From Anaerolineae bacterium (GTDB lineage Bacteria > Chloroflexota > Anaerolineae > Promineifilales > Promineifilaceae), in the NCBI GenBank assembly GCA_023384355.1, contig JAHDWL010000010.1:1-64000 (forward strand): a stretch of DNA of 64,000 nt, read 5' to 3'. Positions 17,578 through 26,602 of this stretch are shown in pieces (the stretch's first letter is position 1; the number at the start of each line of letters is the position of its first letter). A program made the translations under genes and the position numbers. The notes below the pieces were generated by a model. That model made no database searches. It saw only the letters and a program-made list of their open reading frames with translations, and was not told where the DNA came from.

Positions 17578-18819
17578 ATGGAAAATCCAACTGCGACGAT
17601 ATTGTTGAAGCAGGGGCGCGACAAGCCCGTCCGCCAGCGCCATCCGTGGGTCTTCTCCGGGGCGATTGACCGGCTGAAGGGCCGCCCCGCGCCGGGCGAT
17701 CTGGTCGTCGTGGCCGACCACAAGGGCGCGCCGCTGGCGACCGCCTATTATAATGAGAAGTCGCAGATTCAGGCGCGCATCCTGTCCTGGAACACGGACG
17801 AAGCCATCGACGAGGCCTACTGGCGCGGGCGGCTCCAACGGGCGATCGCCGGGCGGTCGATGATGCTCGCCGACTGCCGGCCGTCGCCCACCGACCCACT
17901 GACCACTGACCCACTGACCACCGCCTGCCGCCTCGTCAACGCCGAAGCCGACGGGCTGCCCGGTCTGGTTGTGGATCGCTACGGTGATTACCTCGTCGTC
18001 CAGTGTCTGACGCTGGGGATCGACCGCCGCAAAGAGATGCTGGCAAAATTGCTGGCCGACATGCTGCGGCCGGCGGGGATTCTGGAGCGGTCGGATGTGG
18101 ACGTGCGCGGCAAGGAAGGCCTGAAGCCGGTCGTCGGGAGCCTTTACGGGACGCCGCCGCCAGCGGAACTGGTCATCCGCGAAAACGGTTTCTCGTTCGT
18201 GGTCGATGTTCATCACGGCCACAAGACGGGCTTCTACCTGGACCAGCGCGACAACCGCGCCGCCGTGGGTCAACCGGCGACGATGGCCGGGCGGGACGTG
18301 CTCAACGTGTTCGCCTACACCGGCGCGTTCGGGGTCTATGCCGCGGCGGCCGGGGCGCGGTCGGTTGTCCAGGTCGACAGTTCGGCCGCAGTATTGGAAA
18401 CGGCCGAGATCAACATGAAACTCAACGGGTATGAGCGCCCGATGGATGAGTACATCGCCGGGGATGCGTTCGAGGTGCTGCGCTACTTCCGCGAGACGGG
18501 CCGCCAATTCGACGCCGTCATTCTCGACCCGCCCAAGTTCGCCCACAACCACGGCCAGATCGACCGGGCCACACGCGGCTACAAGGACCTGAACTGGCTG
18601 GCGCTGCGGTTGCTGCGGCCGGACGGAGTGCTGGCGACGTTCTCCTGCTCCGGCCTGATCAGCGCCGACCTGTTCCAGAAGGTCGTGTTTGGGGCGGCCG
18701 TCGATGCCGGGCGCGACGTGCAGATCGCGCGACACCTGGGCCAGGCGGCCGACCACCCGGTGCTGCTCGCCTTCCCTGAGTCGGCCTATCTGAAGGGGCT
18801 GCTCTGCCGGGTGCTCTGA
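17578..18819 (+). CDS. rlmI: 23S rRNA cytosine-C5 methyltransferase, RlmI-like
   Basis: This 413-residue AdoMet-dependent RNA methyltransferase has an N-terminal PUA domain (about 5-85, with RQRHPWVFSGAI) and a Rossmann domain carrying NVFAYTGAFGVYAAAAGA (about 242-259), VDSSAAVLE and ILDPPKFAH. The catalytic cysteine segment TFSCSGLI follows. RlmI makes m5C1962 in 23S rRNA; other sites are possible in this phylum. Residues about 101-117 (RPSPTDPLTTDPLTTAC) are not family sequence: they are the in-frame translation of tandem GACCCACT-type octamers, inserted before the conserved RLVNAEADGLPG. The ATG at 17578 matches family length, and the following gene overlaps the stop by one base. Confidence 0.93.
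   Translation: MENPTATILLKQGRDKPVRQRHPWVFSGAIDRLKGRPAPGDLVVVADHKGAPLATAYYNEKSQIQARILSWNTDEAIDEAYWRGRLQRAIAGRSMMLADCRPSPTDPLTTDPLTTACRLVNAEADGLPGLVVDRYGDYLVVQCLTLGIDRRKEMLAKLLADMLRPAGILERSDVDVRGKEGLKPVVGSLYGTPPPAELVIRENGFSFVVDVHHGHKTGFYLDQRDNRAAVGQPATMAGRDVLNVFAYTGAFGVYAAAAGARSVVQVDSSAAVLETAEINMKLNGYERPMDEYIAGDAFEVLRYFRETGRQFDAVILDPPKFAHNHGQIDRATRGYKDLNWLALRLLRPDGVLATFSCSGLISADLFQKVVFGAAVDAGRDVQIARHLGQAADHPVLLAFPESAYLKGLLCRVL
17888..17923 (+). repeat. Octamer repeat insertion inside the rlmI-like gene
   Basis: Alternating 8- and 7-base units of GACCCACT/GACCACT are embedded in frame, flanked by CGCC and GCCTGCC as in the intergenic octamer array at 11896-11975 (opposite strand). They encode repeated PLTTD residues at a PUA-Rossmann linker position. 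Confidence 0.8.
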
Positions 18820-19691
18820 TGCGCGTGTCGGTCATCATACCCAGTCTGAATTCGCCGATTTTGGATGAGGTATTGGCGGCCATCCTCGCGCAGGAAGGAT
18901 ATGCCGATGTCGGGGAGATTTTGGTCGTCGGCAAGGACGAACCCGGTCTGATCGGGCACGCGCCCAACGTCCGGCTAATCGACACCGGCCGGCCGGTGAA
19001 TCCGGCCGTCGCCCGCAACATCGGCATCGCGGAGTCATCCGCGCCCCTGCTGATATTTCTGGACAGTGATTGCATCCCCCAGCCGGGGTGGCTTCGCGCC
19101 CATCAGGCGGCGCACGCTGCCGGCTATCCCGTTGTCGGCGGAGGCGTCTTGCCGCGCGGCGAAAACTACTGGAGCCTCGGCTACAATCTGGGGATGTTCC
19201 AGGAGTATCTGACGACGCGACCGACCGCGGAGCGCGCCATCCTGCCTACGCTGAACCTGTCGGTCGAGCGACGGGCCATCGCCGCCGCCGGCCCGCTGGA
19301 CGAGAGCCTACCCCGCAGCCAGGATATGGAATGGACGGCGCGGATGGCGGTGGCCGGATTCCAACCCTGTTTTTGGCCGGGCGCAGCTGTTGAGCATCGT
19401 CACAACCGCCGCACCATGCGCGCCGTTTGGGACGATTGCGCCCGCAGCGGTTACTATTCGCGGCAGGTGCGCCTGAGACACGGCAAACTGCTGCAGACGC
19501 CGGCTCTGTTGCGACACCCGTCTCTCATGCGACTTCTAAGCCCGGCTATCGCGGCCGTGACAACGGCGCGCATTGTGGCCGGCCAACCGGTGCTCCTTCG
19601 TCGTTTTCCGGCCGCGCTGCCCGCCGTTTTTCTGACCAAGCTGGCGTGGGCGTGGGGAGCCGGGGCCAGGAACGAGGTTCGGCTTGGCTAA
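18819..19691 (+). CDS. Glycosyltransferase family 2
   Basis: This 290-residue GT-A glycosyltransferase has the N-terminal strand VSVIIPSLNSP (3-13) and the metal-binding LDSD (81-84). An ED-type motif (SQDMEWTARMA, near 168-178) is followed by a C-terminal basic helical region. It would transfer a sugar from a nucleotide donor to a lipid-linked or surface glycan at the cytoplasmic face. It begins at ATG 18819, overlapping the previous stop by one base, and overlaps the next gene by eight bases. It is the first glycan-cluster gene. Donor and acceptor are unknown. Confidence 0.88.
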   Translation: MRVSVIIPSLNSPILDEVLAAILAQEGYADVGEILVVGKDEPGLIGHAPNVRLIDTGRPVNPAVARNIGIAESSAPLLIFLDSDCIPQPGWLRAHQAAHAAGYPVVGGGVLPRGENYWSLGYNLGMFQEYLTTRPTAERAILPTLNLSVERRAIAAAGPLDESLPRSQDMEWTARMAVAGFQPCFWPGAAVEHRHNRRTMRAVWDDCARSGYYSRQVRLRHGKLLQTPALLRHPSLMRLLSPAIAAVTTARIVAGQPVLLRRFPAALPAVFLTKLAWAWGAGARNEVRLG

Positions 19692-20649
19692 CGACGGATC
19701 GACTGACCGGCGGCCGCGCGTTCTGGCCATCACCCTCAACTGGCGGCAGCCGGAGGTGACGCTGGAATGTTTGCGCGCGCTTATGGCCATGCGAACCGGG
19801 GCCGCGCTCGACATCCTGGTCATCGACAACGGCTCGGACGAGGATGCGGCCGGCAATCCGGCGGAGGGCGTTGTGACCCGCCTGCGCCGGGAATTGCCGC
19901 CGGTTGTTCGACTTCTCGCCCTGCCCCACAATGTGGGCTTTGGGCCGGGCAACAACATCGGTCTGCGGCAGGCCATGGCCGAGGGGTATGATTACGCGCT
20001 CCTCATCAATAACGACGCCTTTGCCGCGCCGGAAATGCTCGACGAGCTGCTGGCGGCCATGGGCGATAGGGTCGCTCTCGTCTCGCCCAAAATTTATTAT
20101 GAGGCAGAGCCGGATACCCTGTGGTTTGCGGGCGGACGACGCGCGCGCCGCACGCTGGACCTTGTCGAGACGGGGCGCGGCCGAAAGGACGGCGTCGCGT
20201 GGGCGGGCGACCGCGACGTGGATTATCTGCTCGGCACCTGTCTGCTGGTGAACCTGGCCGCTGCCGGTTCGGTCGGATTTTTCGACGAGAGATACTTCAT
20301 GTATTTTGAAGACCTCGACTGGAGCATCCGCCTGCAACAGGCAGGCTACCGGTTGCGGCTGGCGGCCGGGGCGCGCCTCTACCATCGCGTCGCGGTCAGC
20401 AGCGGCGGGCTGGAGTCGCCTGCTCGCCGCTATCATCTGGCGCGCAGCGGGGTGATATTCTGGCGGAGCCATCAGCGGTTGGGAAATCCAATCGCCATCG
20501 TCCTCTTTCGGCTGGGCAGCGCCGTTAAAATGATGTCGCGGCTGGTCCTGCGCGGGCAACGCGCGGCGGCGGCCGCCTATTGGCGCGGGCTGGTTGACGG
20601 CTGGCGCCTGAGCGGCCGGCGAGACGACGCGGAACAAACCCAACTATGA
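19684..20649 (+). CDS. Glycosyltransferase family 2, rhamnosyltransferase-like
   Basis: This 321-residue protein is of the WbbL/rhamnosyltransferase type: ITLNWRQPEVTLECL (16-30), VIDNGSDED (47-55), NVGFGPGNNIGL (83-94), LLINNDAF (107-114) and YFMYFEDLDWSIRLQQAGY (near 210). These are the usual motifs of enzymes that add deoxyhexoses to O-antigen-like glycans. The first in-frame start is TTG at 19684, inside the preceding gene, so translational coupling is likely. The exact sugar is not predictable. Confidence 0.88.
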   Translation: MANDGSTDRRPRVLAITLNWRQPEVTLECLRALMAMRTGAALDILVIDNGSDEDAAGNPAEGVVTRLRRELPPVVRLLALPHNVGFGPGNNIGLRQAMAEGYDYALLINNDAFAAPEMLDELLAAMGDRVALVSPKIYYEAEPDTLWFAGGRRARRTLDLVETGRGRKDGVAWAGDRDVDYLLGTCLLVNLAAAGSVGFFDERYFMYFEDLDWSIRLQQAGYRLRLAAGARLYHRVAVSSGGLESPARRYHLARSGVIFWRSHQRLGNPIAIVLFRLGSAVKMMSRLVLRGQRAAAAAYWRGLVDGWRLSGRRDDAEQTQL

Positions 20650-20668
20650 TACAATTCGCGGGGCATAT

Positions 20669-22177
20669 ATGAGAAACCCCAAATTGCTGATTCTGGCGCC
20701 GCTGGTCTTGTTCCTGGCCTGGCAACTGGTTCCCATCACCACGGTCAACATTGCCCAATACGACGAGGCGATCTATCTGGACGTGGCCCGGAGCATCCAG
20801 CGCACCGGTCTTCCGATCCGCACGATTGACCCGGAGGGGCGGCTGCTGCTGGATCAGACGCCGCTATACCCTTATGCCCTTAGCCTGATGACGGCCGTCT
20901 TCGGGGACGATTTGCGCCTGTCGCGGCTGGTCACCGTCGCCTTCGCGCTTGGCACCATCGCGCTGGTATTCAAAATCGCCGAACGGCGACGCGGGCCATT
21001 GGCCGGCCTTGTGGCCGCCTCGCTGCTGGCGGCGAATCCCTTCTTCAATCTCTACAGCTACTTCATCCGCATGGAAGTTTTCATGTGCTTTTTCCTGGTC
21101 CTGGCCACGTTCTTCCTCGATCGGTACGAGGAATCCTTGCGGGATAGAACGCTGGTCGCCGGGAGTCTGGCCATCACGACGGCGGTGATGCTCAAGGTAA
21201 TCGCGGTGACCTATTGGGGGGCGGCCGTTCTGTGGGTGGCCTGGATCGCCAAAGGCTCCCGCGTCCGCCATCTGCTCTGGCTGATTGCGCCGACGATGGT
21301 GGGGCTGGCCATTTGGTTAGGGGGGTCACTGCTCGTGCCGGGGCGATTTGAGGCAATGGCGGCGCGCTGGCAGGGCGCGATTGGCCTCAACGCGGCGACG
21401 ACTATCGACCCGCGCGGCGGCATCAGCGCCACAAGCTGGCTCACCACCATCAGCAACTATATCCTTCACCGGGAGATGGCAGCATTGGCGATCATCGCCC
21501 TGATCGCCTACGCCTTCACATGGCGGCGCGCGCCACGCATCACTTCCCTGATGGCCGGTTTTATTTTGGTCACGGTCGCCGGATCGTTGGTCGTGAATCT
21601 TAAAGAACCACGCCACGTGATCGGCATCATCCCCGCCGCCTGTCTGCTGGTGGGTCTGGTGTTCGACTGGGAGATGGTGTGGGGCTGGGTTCGGCGGCGG
21701 CCGTGGCGCAAGTGGGTCGCGGCGGCGGCGTTGGTTGCCGTGCTGTGGGCACTCTCGCCGCTGCGGCTTCCGGAACCGGCCAACAGCGGCGATTTGGCGG
21801 CGTGGTGGGAAGATGAGCTGAGGGGTCGCTACTTCTATAACGATCCGGAGCTGGAGCCGGTGGCCGACGCCGGGCGCTATCTTGCCGGACAAACAGACCC
21901 GGCGGATCTCATCCTGGTGGTGCGACAGGGGCCGGTGGCCGGGTATTATGCCGATCGGCATTACAGTTTACTCTACACCGGCCTGTTCGCGGATAATATG
22001 GCCCTGCTGCAACAATACGATTATCTGGTGATTGATAGACAGGAGTTCTGGAATCAGACGCCGGAGGAGACGGCGAAGTTGCTCGAATATATAAATGAAA
22101 ACTTCAGCGTCGAGCAAGAATTCCGCACAGACCGCGGCGCGGCAATTGTCTATCGCCGCAACGGTTCAGGTGGATAG
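20669..22177 (+). CDS. Glycosyltransferase family 39 (PMT/ArnT-like) membrane protein
   Basis: This 502-residue polytopic protein has about eleven hydrophobic helices, and the first extracytoplasmic loop holds QYDEAIYLDVARSI, whose Asp-Glu pair (32-33) is the catalytic hallmark of GT-C enzymes of the ArnT/PMT group. These use polyprenyl-phosphate sugars to glycosylate lipids or proteins on the outer face. A polyprenyl-phosphate glycosyltransferase gene lies directly downstream and could make its donor. A TACAAT element sits 14 bases before the ATG. The final ~150 residues form a soluble domain. Confidence 0.87.
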   Translation: MRNPKLLILAPLVLFLAWQLVPITTVNIAQYDEAIYLDVARSIQRTGLPIRTIDPEGRLLLDQTPLYPYALSLMTAVFGDDLRLSRLVTVAFALGTIALVFKIAERRRGPLAGLVAASLLAANPFFNLYSYFIRMEVFMCFFLVLATFFLDRYEESLRDRTLVAGSLAITTAVMLKVIAVTYWGAAVLWVAWIAKGSRVRHLLWLIAPTMVGLAIWLGGSLLVPGRFEAMAARWQGAIGLNAATTIDPRGGISATSWLTTISNYILHREMAALAIIALIAYAFTWRRAPRITSLMAGFILVTVAGSLVVNLKEPRHVIGIIPAACLLVGLVFDWEMVWGWVRRRPWRKWVAAAALVAVLWALSPLRLPEPANSGDLAAWWEDELRGRYFYNDPELEPVADAGRYLAGQTDPADLILVVRQGPVAGYYADRHYSLLYTGLFADNMALLQQYDYLVIDRQEFWNQTPEETAKLLEYINENFSVEQEFRTDRGAAIVYRRNGSGG

Positions 22178-22205
22178 CTTGTCGCAACCATCAGAGCGCA
22201 CACCC

Positions 22206-23141
22206 ATGGCTTCCGAGATGTATTCCGTCATCATTCCTGTCTTTAACAGCGCCCCGATCATCGGGACGACCGTCGATCGCGTCATCGACTTTTTTGTGGG
22301 GCGAGGCTGGGAATACGAGCTGATCCTGGTCAACGACGGCAGCTCCGACAGCAGCTGGAATGTGGTGCGCGAGAAAGCGGCGGACAACCCGCGCATCAAA
22401 GCGTTCAACCTGTTGCATAACTACGGACAGCACACCGCCGTCTTTTGCGGGTTGCAGCATGCCTCGGGCGCCTACGCAATTACGCTGGACGATGATCTGC
22501 AAAATCCCCCGGAGGAGATCGCGCACCTGGTGGCCAAAGCCCAGGAGGGGCACGATCTGGTGTTCGGTCGATTTCGCCAGAAACAGCACGCAGGTTATCG
22601 CCGGCTGGGCACGCGACTGATCAACAGCATGAACCGCCATATCTTCAACAAGCCGGACGATCTGGTGCTGACCAACTTTCGCATCATCCGGCGCGACGTC
22701 GTTGACCGGATGTGCGCCTATAAGACCAATTACCCATATATCCCCGGCCTGGCGCTCCTGTTCGCGACCAACCCGGCCAACACGTGGGTGGAACACCACA
22801 GCCGGCCGATCGGAAAAAGCAACTACAACCTGTTGCGAATTCTTGAGCTGGTGATGCGCATCGTGTTCAACTATTCCTCGCTGCCCTTGCGGCTGGTGAA
22901 CATGGCGGGGATGCTGGTCGCGGGAGCGAGTTTCTTTCTCGGCGTGCTCTATCTGGCGCGGGCGCTGATTGTCGGCACAAGTGTGCCCGGGTGGGCGACG
23001 CTCGTCGTGCTGCTCTCGTTTCTGAACGGCCTGATTCTGCTCATGCTGGGCATGCTGGGCGAATACCTGGTGCGCTTGCTCAACCAGATCAGCTCGCCAC
23101 AAGTCTATTACGTCAAAGAGGCCATCAACGCGCGTGAATGA
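22206..23141 (+). CDS. Polyprenyl-phosphate glycosyltransferase (DPM1/ArnC-like, GT2)
   Basis: This is a 311-residue protein with a GT2 domain: YSVIIPVFNSAPII (6-19), LVNDGSSDSSW (41-51) and ITLDDDLQNPPEE (92-104), the DDDLQ motif of dolichyl/undecaprenyl-phosphate sugar transferases. Two C-terminal transmembrane helices follow (about 225-300). It would load a sugar onto a polyprenyl phosphate for the GT39 enzyme encoded just before it. ATG 22206 is favoured since the family starts there; an upstream ATG at 22095 would overlap the preceding gene by 83 bases. The sulfotransferase gene overlaps its end by eight bases. Confidence 0.9.
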   Translation: MASEMYSVIIPVFNSAPIIGTTVDRVIDFFVGRGWEYELILVNDGSSDSSWNVVREKAADNPRIKAFNLLHNYGQHTAVFCGLQHASGAYAITLDDDLQNPPEEIAHLVAKAQEGHDLVFGRFRQKQHAGYRRLGTRLINSMNRHIFNKPDDLVLTNFRIIRRDVVDRMCAYKTNYPYIPGLALLFATNPANTWVEHHSRPIGKSNYNLLRILELVMRIVFNYSSLPLRLVNMAGMLVAGASFFLGVLYLARALIVGTSVPGWATLVVLLSFLNGLILLMLGMLGEYLVRLLNQISSPQVYYVKEAINARE

Positions 23142-23895
23142 GCACTTCTTCATAATCGGCGCGCAACGTTCCGGCACGACCTATCTCTATTCCCTGCTGG
23201 ACAGCCACCCCGAAATCGAGATGGCGCGGCCGTTGCGGCCGGAACCAAAGTTCTTCCTCGACGACTCGCGATTCGATCAGGGAGTCGTGGTCTATGAGCG
23301 CGCCCATTTCCGGCAAAAGCCCGGCGCGAGACTGCTGGGCGAAAAGAGCACGAGCTACATGGAACATGAGAAGGCGGCGCGACGCATCGCGGCAATATTT
23401 CCCGCGGCGAAAATCATCGCCCTGCTGCGCGATCCCGTTGAGCGCGCCATCTCCAATTATTACTTCAGTGTGGAGAACGGTCTGGAAACACTGAACATGG
23501 ATCAGGCGTTTCGGCGCGAGGCGGAGCGCGCCACACAGGCAACGACAGCGTCGGTCTCACCTTTTGCCTATCTCGCCCGCGGCCGGTATGCTGATTACCT
23601 GGAGGTGTACGAGCGATTCTTCCCCCGCGAGCAACTCATCATCCTGCTGACCGAGCAATTTACCGGATCGTTGGAAGCCTATCGGTCGCTGTGCGAGAGG
23701 TTGGGAGTTAGCAACGATTATGTCCCCCCCGAACTGCACAGCCGCTTCAACGAGACGGGGCTGCCTCATGCAGTGCCTTCCCCCAACCTGGCGAAATACC
23801 TGTACGATTATTATGAGCCGGCCAACATGCGGCTGGCTGTCCGGTATGACCTCGACTTGCGCTGTTGGCCATCGTTTGCCCCTGCCGGGGAATAA
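23134..23895 (+). CDS. PAPS-dependent sulfotransferase
   Basis: This 253-residue sulfotransferase-fold protein has the 5'-phosphosulfate loop IIGAQRSGTTYLYSLL (7-22) and the 3'-phosphate-binding RDPVERAISNYYF (99-111), as in heparan N-sulfotransferase-like enzymes. It transfers sulfate from PAPS to a hydroxyl or amino group. Inside a glycan cluster the acceptor is probably a surface saccharide, implying a sulfated glycan. The start is GTG at 23134 within the previous gene; no in-frame ATG lies nearby. PAPS-synthesis genes are not in the window. Confidence 0.9.
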   Translation: MNEHFFIIGAQRSGTTYLYSLLDSHPEIEMARPLRPEPKFFLDDSRFDQGVVVYERAHFRQKPGARLLGEKSTSYMEHEKAARRIAAIFPAAKIIALLRDPVERAISNYYFSVENGLETLNMDQAFRREAERATQATTASVSPFAYLARGRYADYLEVYERFFPREQLIILLTEQFTGSLEAYRSLCERLGVSNDYVPPELHSRFNETGLPHAVPSPNLAKYLYDYYEPANMRLAVRYDLDLRCWPSFAPAGE

Positions 23896-23923
23896 ATACG
23901 GCTTCGATTCGCCCGCGATAGGG

Positions 23924-23929
23924 TATAAT
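23924..23929 (+). promoter_or_regulatory. -10 element before the aminotransferase gene
   Basis: A perfect TATAAT lies 40 bases before ATG 23970, in the spacer after the sulfotransferase. It suggests an internal promoter of the glycan cluster. No clear -35 hexamer is seen. Confidence 0.45.
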
Positions 23930-23969
23930 CCGGCATCGAGAACATCTGTAACCCTTGAACGTACCCACT

Positions 23970-25109
23970 ATGGATAAAAACCGGATCCCATTCAACCGCC
24001 CGACTGTCGTCGGCACCGAAGCCGCCTATCTGGCGGACGCCGTTCATACCCGCCATCTGTCCGGCGACGGCCCGTACACCAAAAAGGTCCGGGCGCTGCT
24101 CCAGGAAGTTCTCGGTCTGCAAGCAGCACTCCTGACGACTTCCTGTACCCATGCCCTGGAGCTGGCCGCTATTCTCCTGAACACACAGCCCGGCGACGAA
24201 GTCATCATCCCCGCCTTTACGTTCGTTTCAACGGCCAACTCCTTCGCCTTGCGCGGCGCGAAGCCCGTGTTCATCGATGTCCGTCCGGACACGCTCAACC
24301 TCGATGAGACCCAACTCGAGCGGTTGATTACGCCACGGACACGAGCGATCGTGCCCGTTCATTACGCGGGGATTGCCGCCGAGATGGATACCGTGATGGA
24401 TATTGCCGGGCGACACGAGCTGGTGGTGTTGGAAGACGCGGCTCATGGCCTGTTCGGGAAATACAAGGATCGCTGGTTGGGAACCATCGGCGCGTTGTCT
24501 GCCCAGAGTTTCCATGAGACCAAGAATTTCACTTGCGGCGAAGGCGGGGCATTGCTCATCAACGACGCGAATTACGTGGAGCGGGCGGAGATCATCCGCG
24601 AAAAAGGGACAAACCGCAGCAGGTTCTTTCGCGGCGAGGTCGACCGCTACACGTGGGTCGATTTGGGTTCCAGCTATCTGCCGTCAGATTTGCTGGCCGC
24701 GTTCCTCTACGCCCAACTGGAGGCGCGGGAGATGGTTCAGGACAAACGCCGGCAGTTATGGGAGGCATATGCGAGCCAATTGTCATCGTGGGCGGCCGCA
24801 AACGATGTTGCCTTGCCCGTCGTCCCCGCTCATTGCACGCCGTCCTATCACCTGTTCTTTATGATCCTGCCGACCAGCGAGGCGCGCGAGCGTTTCATCG
24901 CCTTCCTCAAGTCGCGGGGCATCCACTCCGTCTTTCATTATCTCCCCTTGCATCTTTCGGATATGGGGCAGCATTTCGGCGGCCGGGCGGGGGATTGTCC
25001 GGTGACGGAATCGGTATGCGACCGGCTGGCGCGACTGCCCTTCTTCACCGACATCACCCCGGCCGAGCGCGACGCGGTCATTGAGGCAGTGCTGGACTTC
25101 AAGGTGTAG
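23970..25109 (+). CDS. wecE: dTDP-4-amino-4,6-dideoxygalactose transaminase-like (WecE/RffA)
   Basis: This 379-residue PLP enzyme of the DegT/DnrJ/EryC1/StrS family has TSCTHALELAAILL (58-71), IIPAFTFVSTAN (79-90), VLEDAAHGLFGKYK (153-166, with the PLP-ring Asp156) and SFHETKNFTCGEGGALLI (180-197), where Lys185 forms the Schiff base. The SFHETKN/GEGGAL context is specific to the WecE/RffA branch, which makes dTDP-Fuc4N-type sugars from dTDP-4-keto-6-deoxyglucose. ATG 23970 is chosen over a TTG 15 bases upstream. It sits just before the flippase gene. Confidence 0.9.
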   Translation: MDKNRIPFNRPTVVGTEAAYLADAVHTRHLSGDGPYTKKVRALLQEVLGLQAALLTTSCTHALELAAILLNTQPGDEVIIPAFTFVSTANSFALRGAKPVFIDVRPDTLNLDETQLERLITPRTRAIVPVHYAGIAAEMDTVMDIAGRHELVVLEDAAHGLFGKYKDRWLGTIGALSAQSFHETKNFTCGEGGALLINDANYVERAEIIREKGTNRSRFFRGEVDRYTWVDLGSSYLPSDLLAAFLYAQLEAREMVQDKRRQLWEAYASQLSSWAAANDVALPVVPAHCTPSYHLFFMILPTSEARERFIAFLKSRGIHSVFHYLPLHLSDMGQHFGGRAGDCPVTESVCDRLARLPFFTDITPAERDAVIEAVLDFKV

Positions 25110-25132
25110 GTGGCCGACGCGGGCAACGAAAG

Positions 25133-26593
25133 ATGAACTCGCTGCAGCGCCTCATCAGGAATATCTTCCTGTCCCTCACCGGCAACATCGTGGTGAAAGC
25201 CGGCAACAGCCTGCTGTTCATCTCTATCAGCCGGGTATTGGGGTCGCATGATTCGGGCATCTTCAGCCTGGGTATCACCTATTACACTTTCGTCTTCGGT
25301 CTGTCGGCGCTGGGGCTGCATGAGCTGATCGTGCGCGAGGTGGCCCCGCGACGCGACCAAAGCGGCCGATTTTTCGTCAATTTTATCTTTTTGCGCCTGC
25401 TGACATCGGCCGCGTTCTACGGTTTACTGATCGCCGGGCTGTTCCTCTTCACGCCGTATTCGGCCGAGACAACGCGGGTCATTCTCATCCTCTCGCTGGC
25501 GGCCATTCCCGAAGCGGTGTTCAGCATGTGCCAGGCGTTGTTCGAGGCCCACGAGCGGCTTTCGATCCCCATGACGGCGGCGATCGGCAACACGGCGATC
25601 AAGCTGGGAGCGGGGTTCTGGTTGCTGTCGCAAGGCGCGCCGGTCACCCAAATTGCCTGGGTTGTGCCCATCGCCAGCACCCTCAGCCTTCTCCTGTTCG
25701 TTCCCGGCCTCATCAGCCTGTTCAGGAACACGCCGCAAAGTTATCCGGCGCGAATCAACACGCTGTTCCTGAGAAGCCAGACCGGGTTCATGTCGAGCTT
25801 CTTCGTCATCCACCTGTCTTCGCTGCTGGACTATCAGACCGACGCTCTGCTAATCTCCCTCTTTCTGACAGAGGAAGACCTGGGCTATTACACGGCGGCC
25901 CAGACGATCCTGCTGGCATTCAATCTCATCCCGCTGGCCATCCGCACCGCCCTCTACCCGCTCATGAGTCGTTACCACTCTCAGGAGCCGGATAAATTGA
26001 CCTTTCTGTATGAGCGGGTCGGCCGATATCTGGCCGCTCTCTCATTGCCGATGGCCGCTGGTGTTACCCTGCTGGCCGAGCCGATTATCACGCTCGTATT
26101 CGGACCGGACTTCGCGCCGGCGATCCCCGTGCTGCAAATATCCATATGGGCCATCGTCTTCCTGTTCCTCAATGTGCCCCACTCCCGCCTGATGCTGGTT
26201 CGGAACAGGCAACGCGCCGCAAGCTGGATGACCGGCATCGCCATGGCGGCCAACATCCTCCTCAACATTCTGCTGATCCCTCGTCTGGGCATCAACGGCG
26301 CGGCAATCGCCCGCCTGATCTCCGCAATGGCGATCTTTCTATCCTTCTATATTTATAGCCACCTGTATCTTATACGCTCCAGCCTTTGGTCTGTGGTGGC
26401 CCGACCGCTGCTGGCCACCGGCATCATGGCCCTGGCCATCGCGCCGCTGCGCAATATGAATCTCCTTATCCCGATCGCAGTCGGAATCCTCACCTACGCC
26501 ATCGCCTCCCTGGTTGTGGGGGTGATCCCCAACCAGGATATTTCGCATTGGCGACAGATTTATCAGGTCCGGAACCAATCCACGAAAGAGTAA
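25133..26593 (+). CDS. Oligosaccharide flippase (Wzx/MurJ-like, polysaccharide biosynthesis protein)
   Basis: This 486-residue membrane protein has 12-14 predicted helices and the typical Wzx/RfbX N-terminus (NSLQRLIRNIFLSLTGNIVV, then GNSLLFISISRVLGSHDSGI). A central YQTDALLISLFLTEEDLGYY motif and LAEPIITLVFGPDFAPAIPV near 315 are characteristic. Such proteins flip polyprenyl-linked glycans across the membrane. Placed 23 bases after the WecE-like gene and before a methyltransferase, it probably exports the glycan built by this cluster. Confidence 0.9.
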   Translation: MNSLQRLIRNIFLSLTGNIVVKAGNSLLFISISRVLGSHDSGIFSLGITYYTFVFGLSALGLHELIVREVAPRRDQSGRFFVNFIFLRLLTSAAFYGLLIAGLFLFTPYSAETTRVILILSLAAIPEAVFSMCQALFEAHERLSIPMTAAIGNTAIKLGAGFWLLSQGAPVTQIAWVVPIASTLSLLLFVPGLISLFRNTPQSYPARINTLFLRSQTGFMSSFFVIHLSSLLDYQTDALLISLFLTEEDLGYYTAAQTILLAFNLIPLAIRTALYPLMSRYHSQEPDKLTFLYERVGRYLAALSLPMAAGVTLLAEPIITLVFGPDFAPAIPVLQISIWAIVFLFLNVPHSRLMLVRNRQRAASWMTGIAMAANILLNILLIPRLGINGAAIARLISAMAIFLSFYIYSHLYLIRSSLWSVVARPLLATGIMALAIAPLRNMNLLIPIAVGILTYAIASLVVGVIPNQDISHWRQIYQVRNQSTKE

Positions 26594-26602
26594 CGATTAA
26601 CT

